A stretch of 7,263 bases of DNA, taken from contig DAOUUM010000145.1 in NCBI GenBank assembly GCA_030668165.1, positions 1 through 7,263 of the forward strand. The letters run 5' to 3'. Below the pieces are notes generated by a model. The model had not been told where the DNA came from. It saw only the letters and a program-made list of their open reading frames with translations, and did no database searches. Positions 5,008-7,263 of this stretch are shown one piece after another. The translations under genes and the position numbers were made by a program. This DNA comes from Candidatus Heimdallarchaeota archaeon. GTDB lineage: Archaea; Asgardarchaeota; Heimdallarchaeia; Heimdallarchaeales; Kariarchaeaceae. Numbering within the stretch: the stretch's first letter is position 1; each line of letters starts with the position of its first letter.

Positions 5008-6888
5008 TTGTTTTATTCAGGTCAAATAGATGAATCTGTTGAAATTCTGGATAAAATAATTGAAAATGGACCAAGTGATAATATTGATGAGGCTGAATTG
5101 CTGAAATCCAGATATTTAACCCTTGTAGGTAAGTATAAGGAGAGTTTGGACCTTCTCTATGGAATAATTATTAGATCTGAGAAGAATGTAAACTATGTTA
5201 GCAAAATTAGAAGTCTAATACAAATCGGAAATAATTACTGGCGCATGGGAGAATTCAATAAATTGGTTCATATTTGTGAACAGGGGGAACAGGATCTATT
5301 TTTGATCGAAGATATCAAAGAAGAGGTTAATAGCAGTCTCTATGTTCAGCTCAAACGTCTGAAAGGAATCTATACCCGTTTCACGGGTGAATTAGACCTT
5401 GCAATTGAATATTTTAATGAATGCTTTGCTGAAAGTGAAAAACATGGCGATATACGCATGATCAGCGAGCTCTATCATGCACTTGGAGTTGTCTATAAGG
5501 ACACCGGAAATTATCAGATGGCTCTGGAACATATCAATCAGAGTATTAGGATAAAAAAAGATAATGGATTTGAGATTAATCTAGGAGTATCTTATTATAA
5601 CAAAGGCACAATCTTTGTGTTGCAAGGTGAGTTAACCAAGGCCTTGGACATATTTGCTAAGAGTCAGGAACTAAGTACGAAATTTCAGGATAAAAGACTT
5701 GATGGACTAATTCTAGAGGAGATGGGACTGATTTATGAACGATTTGAGGAGTATCAGACAGCATTTGATTACCTTAATGAGGGTTTTCGAATCAAAAAAG
5801 AACTCGGGAATCCGTTTGATATCACAAATACGATTTTCCATCTGATTAGAATACTTCTAAATACAGATAGAATGGATCTTGCACATCAGTACTATGATAA
5901 TTTCCTACCTTATTTTAATAAAAATCTCGGAAATGAGATGATCAACTTAAGGAAGAGACTGATCGATGCATCATTTCAAAAGAATAGTGAGCGAGTTTAT
6001 GAACAAGCTCTTGCTCAGGTGGAGTTTAAAGAAATTATTCATGACAAGATACTGGATTTTGGACTCACCAGATATGCATTACTTAATCTTACAGATTTAT
6101 TGCTAATTGAACTGCGTATCACTGGAGAGGAAGAAGTTCTAAATGAATTACTCAATATCATTAACCATCTACACTCCATTTCCATTGAAGAAGAATCTCA
6201 ATCAATCAATCTAGAGTTATTATTACTTAAATCCAAGATATCTGAATTGCAGCTTGATTTTGATCAAGCTCAAGCCTATTTGGAAGATGCTCTCCAACTT
6301 GCAATAAAGACTGGATTACGTCAATTTGAGACCAAGATCTCAACCGCCTACGATTCCCTTCTGACAAATCTTGATTCGTGGAAAGATGAGGATAAATCAG
6401 ATATTCTCTCAAGGATAGAGAGATCTGAATTTCAATTCCTAGTTGCTGATCTGATCAACAAAAAAGTAGAACCACTCATCCAGGACGACAATCCACTGAT
6501 CTTCCTTATTTTATCACCTCTCGGTGAGATTATTATGTCAAAACAGTTTGATTCTGATTCCTTGTTAGATGATTTTCTACTCAGTTCTTTTCTAACTGCC
6601 ATCAACCTTTTTGTTGGAAAAGCATTTTCTGAGGAACATAATCCCCAGAATATTGAACGATTAAAACATGGAAATGCTAATATACTGATCAGATCGTTTG
6701 ACAAGTATCGTATAGTGTACATTCATGAAGGATCCTCTATCATATCGGTAACCGAAAGATTTGATAATTTTTGCGGAACTTTCAATACCCTTTACGGTGA
6801 GAAATGTGAGGACAAGTCAAGTATAACCCCAGAATGCAAGGCTGAAGTAAGTAATCTTATTGATAAAATATTCATAGATAAGCAGTAG
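5008..6888 (+). CDS. TPR protein with C-terminal longin/roadblock-like domain (Asgard type)
   Basis: A cytoplasmic protein of at least 626 residues, probably an interaction scaffold. Counting from the TTG, TPR-like helix pairs run through about 1-300, clearest at 107-144, 152-186 (YHALGVVYKDTGNYQMAL), 191-226 and 231-266. More degenerate helical repeats follow, with one recognisable unit at about 400-436. Residues 486-593 form a separate alpha/beta domain: PLIFLILSPLGEIIMSKQF, then SSFLTAINLFVGKAF, ILIRSFDKYRIVYIHEG and a final helix. From memory this matches a profilin-like longin/roadblock-type module found at the end of many Asgard TPR proteins, a fold associated elsewhere with small GTPases; the GTPase link is inference. 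The tail has three Cys (589, 600, 610). The start is doubtful: TTG 5008 falls inside the first TPR helix, and the open frame upstream (back to 4963) encodes SRANQ, which completes that helix. The promoter appears to be its own. Confidence 0.78.
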   Translation: MFYSGQIDESVEILDKIIENGPSDNIDEAELLKSRYLTLVGKYKESLDLLYGIIIRSEKNVNYVSKIRSLIQIGNNYWRMGEFNKLVHICEQGEQDLFLIEDIKEEVNSSLYVQLKRLKGIYTRFTGELDLAIEYFNECFAESEKHGDIRMISELYHALGVVYKDTGNYQMALEHINQSIRIKKDNGFEINLGVSYYNKGTIFVLQGELTKALDIFAKSQELSTKFQDKRLDGLILEEMGLIYERFEEYQTAFDYLNEGFRIKKELGNPFDITNTIFHLIRILLNTDRMDLAHQYYDNFLPYFNKNLGNEMINLRKRLIDASFQKNSERVYEQALAQVEFKEIIHDKILDFGLTRYALLNLTDLLLIELRITGEEEVLNELLNIINHLHSISIEEESQSINLELLLLKSKISELQLDFDQAQAYLEDALQLAIKTGLRQFETKISTAYDSLLTNLDSWKDEDKSDILSRIERSEFQFLVADLINKKVEPLIQDDNPLIFLILSPLGEIIMSKQFDSDSLLDDFLLSSFLTAINLFVGKAFSEEHNPQNIERLKHGNANILIRSFDKYRIVYIHEGSSIISVTERFDNFCGTFNTLYGEKCEDKSSITPECKAEVSNLIDKIFIDKQ

Positions 6889-6923
6889 AATACTTTCGGT
6901 GACCTCTCTCGTGGGTATGTAAG

Positions 6924-6931
6924 TTATATTT
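6924..6931 (+). promoter_or_regulatory. Candidate TATA box of the right-edge gene
   Basis: TTATATTT is centred about 25 nt before the GTG at 6953, the same geometry as the metalloprotease gene. A leaderless transcript starting at the GTG is therefore plausible. A second AT-rich string at 6941-6948 is too close to the GTG to serve this role. Confidence 0.4.
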
Positions 6932-6952
6932 GTAGTAAATAATATATAACTA

Positions 6953-7263
6953 GTGCAATTTGTACCTCCACATACACCCCAAGATGAACACTTATGCGAT
7001 GACTGTGAGTTCATACTGGATATATATTTTAAAGATGATATCACTCATATGTGGACCAAATCATTGAAAGGGGAGGTAAAACACTATCCTTTGGCTTATT
7101 TTCCAATTATATACATAGCCAAAGACATAGCTAAAGATGAGAAAATTCATCTGGTTGATGAACGCCAATATTTATCCAATACTGAACTATCCAGAAATTT
7201 GGATAGCATCGCACAGGAGATCTATCAGCATCCAGATATATTATCAGTTAATTATGCTGAAAA
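6953..7263 (+). CDS. Partial gene: N-terminus of a possible family B DNA polymerase
   Basis: An open frame from GTG at 6953 runs off the right edge (103 codons seen); an in-frame TAA at 6947-6949 lies just upstream. The visible part contains FILDIYFKDDITHMWTK (20-36), then GEVKHYPLAYFPIIYIA (40-56) and, near the edge, HPDILSVNYAE (93-103). This order resembles the N-terminal domain of archaeal family B DNA polymerases: a first strand, a line about how the polypeptide handles 'W-t-k-dG', a Y/F-x-P-Y/I-x-Y motif, and a later H-P-x-I/V segment before the exonuclease domain. The exonuclease and polymerase motifs would lie beyond the window, so the assignment rests on weak similarity recalled from the family. 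A CxxC pair (C15, C18) in front of the first strand is not something I associate with this domain. It could instead be an unrelated Asgard protein. The gene lies 64 nt after the TPR gene, on the same strand. Confidence 0.42.
   Translation, partial: MQFVPPHTPQDEHLCDDCEFILDIYFKDDITHMWTKSLKGEVKHYPLAYFPIIYIAKDIAKDEKIHLVDERQYLSNTELSRNLDSIAQEIYQHPDILSVNYAE

Noticed and set aside
6817..7044. Minus-strand 75-codon frame spanning the end of the TPR gene and the start of the right-edge gene
   Set aside because: It overlaps two better-supported plus-strand frames and both candidate start signals; its translation resembles no known domain.

Overview
The window looks like part of an archaeal genome, most likely an Asgard archaeon. 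It is AT-rich and Ile codons are often ATA. Several genes have a TATA-like box centred about 22-25 nt before the start codon, as expected for leaderless archaeal transcripts, and Shine-Dalgarno sites are mostly absent. The strongest lineage clue is the TPR protein at 5008-6888. Its C-terminal domain resembles a longin/roadblock-like module that, from memory, is common in Asgard TPR proteins. No rRNA, tRNA, CRISPR array or insertion sequence was found.

Layout from left to right. Positions 1-200 are non-coding and appear to be a divergent promoter region, with a TATA-like box facing each way and a 9-bp inverted repeat between them. At 201-1688 (+) is a membrane-anchored extracytoplasmic protein with a metzincin-type zinc site (HExxHxxGxxD plus a downstream Met). 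Convergent to it, with a 14-nt gap, is a minus-strand pair: a GNAT acetyltransferase (2608-3453, TTG start) followed 83 nt downstream by a MobA-like nucleotidyltransferase (1703-2524). A 147-nt divergent region with a 15-nt AT-rich palindrome separates this pair from 3601-4869 (+), a signal-anchored beta-rich protein of three similar units, the middle one resembling an LEA2/WHy domain. A T-tract follows that gene. The TPR-longin-like protein (5008-6888, +) comes next; its start is uncertain and probably lies upstream of the annotated TTG. At 6953 to the right edge (+) is the N-terminus of a gene that looks like a divergent family B DNA polymerase.

The genes do not form an obvious single operon or a recognisable defence or mobile system. 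The two extracytoplasmic proteins suggest cell-surface functions. The acetyltransferase and nucleotidyltransferase may be co-transcribed. The TPR-longin-like protein suggests Asgard-style protein-interaction or small-GTPase-related signalling. I see lineage-typical, poorly characterised genes rather than a clear new multi-gene system. The most distinctive items are the divergent surface metzincin, the three-unit LEA2-like protein and the unresolved start of the TPR gene.
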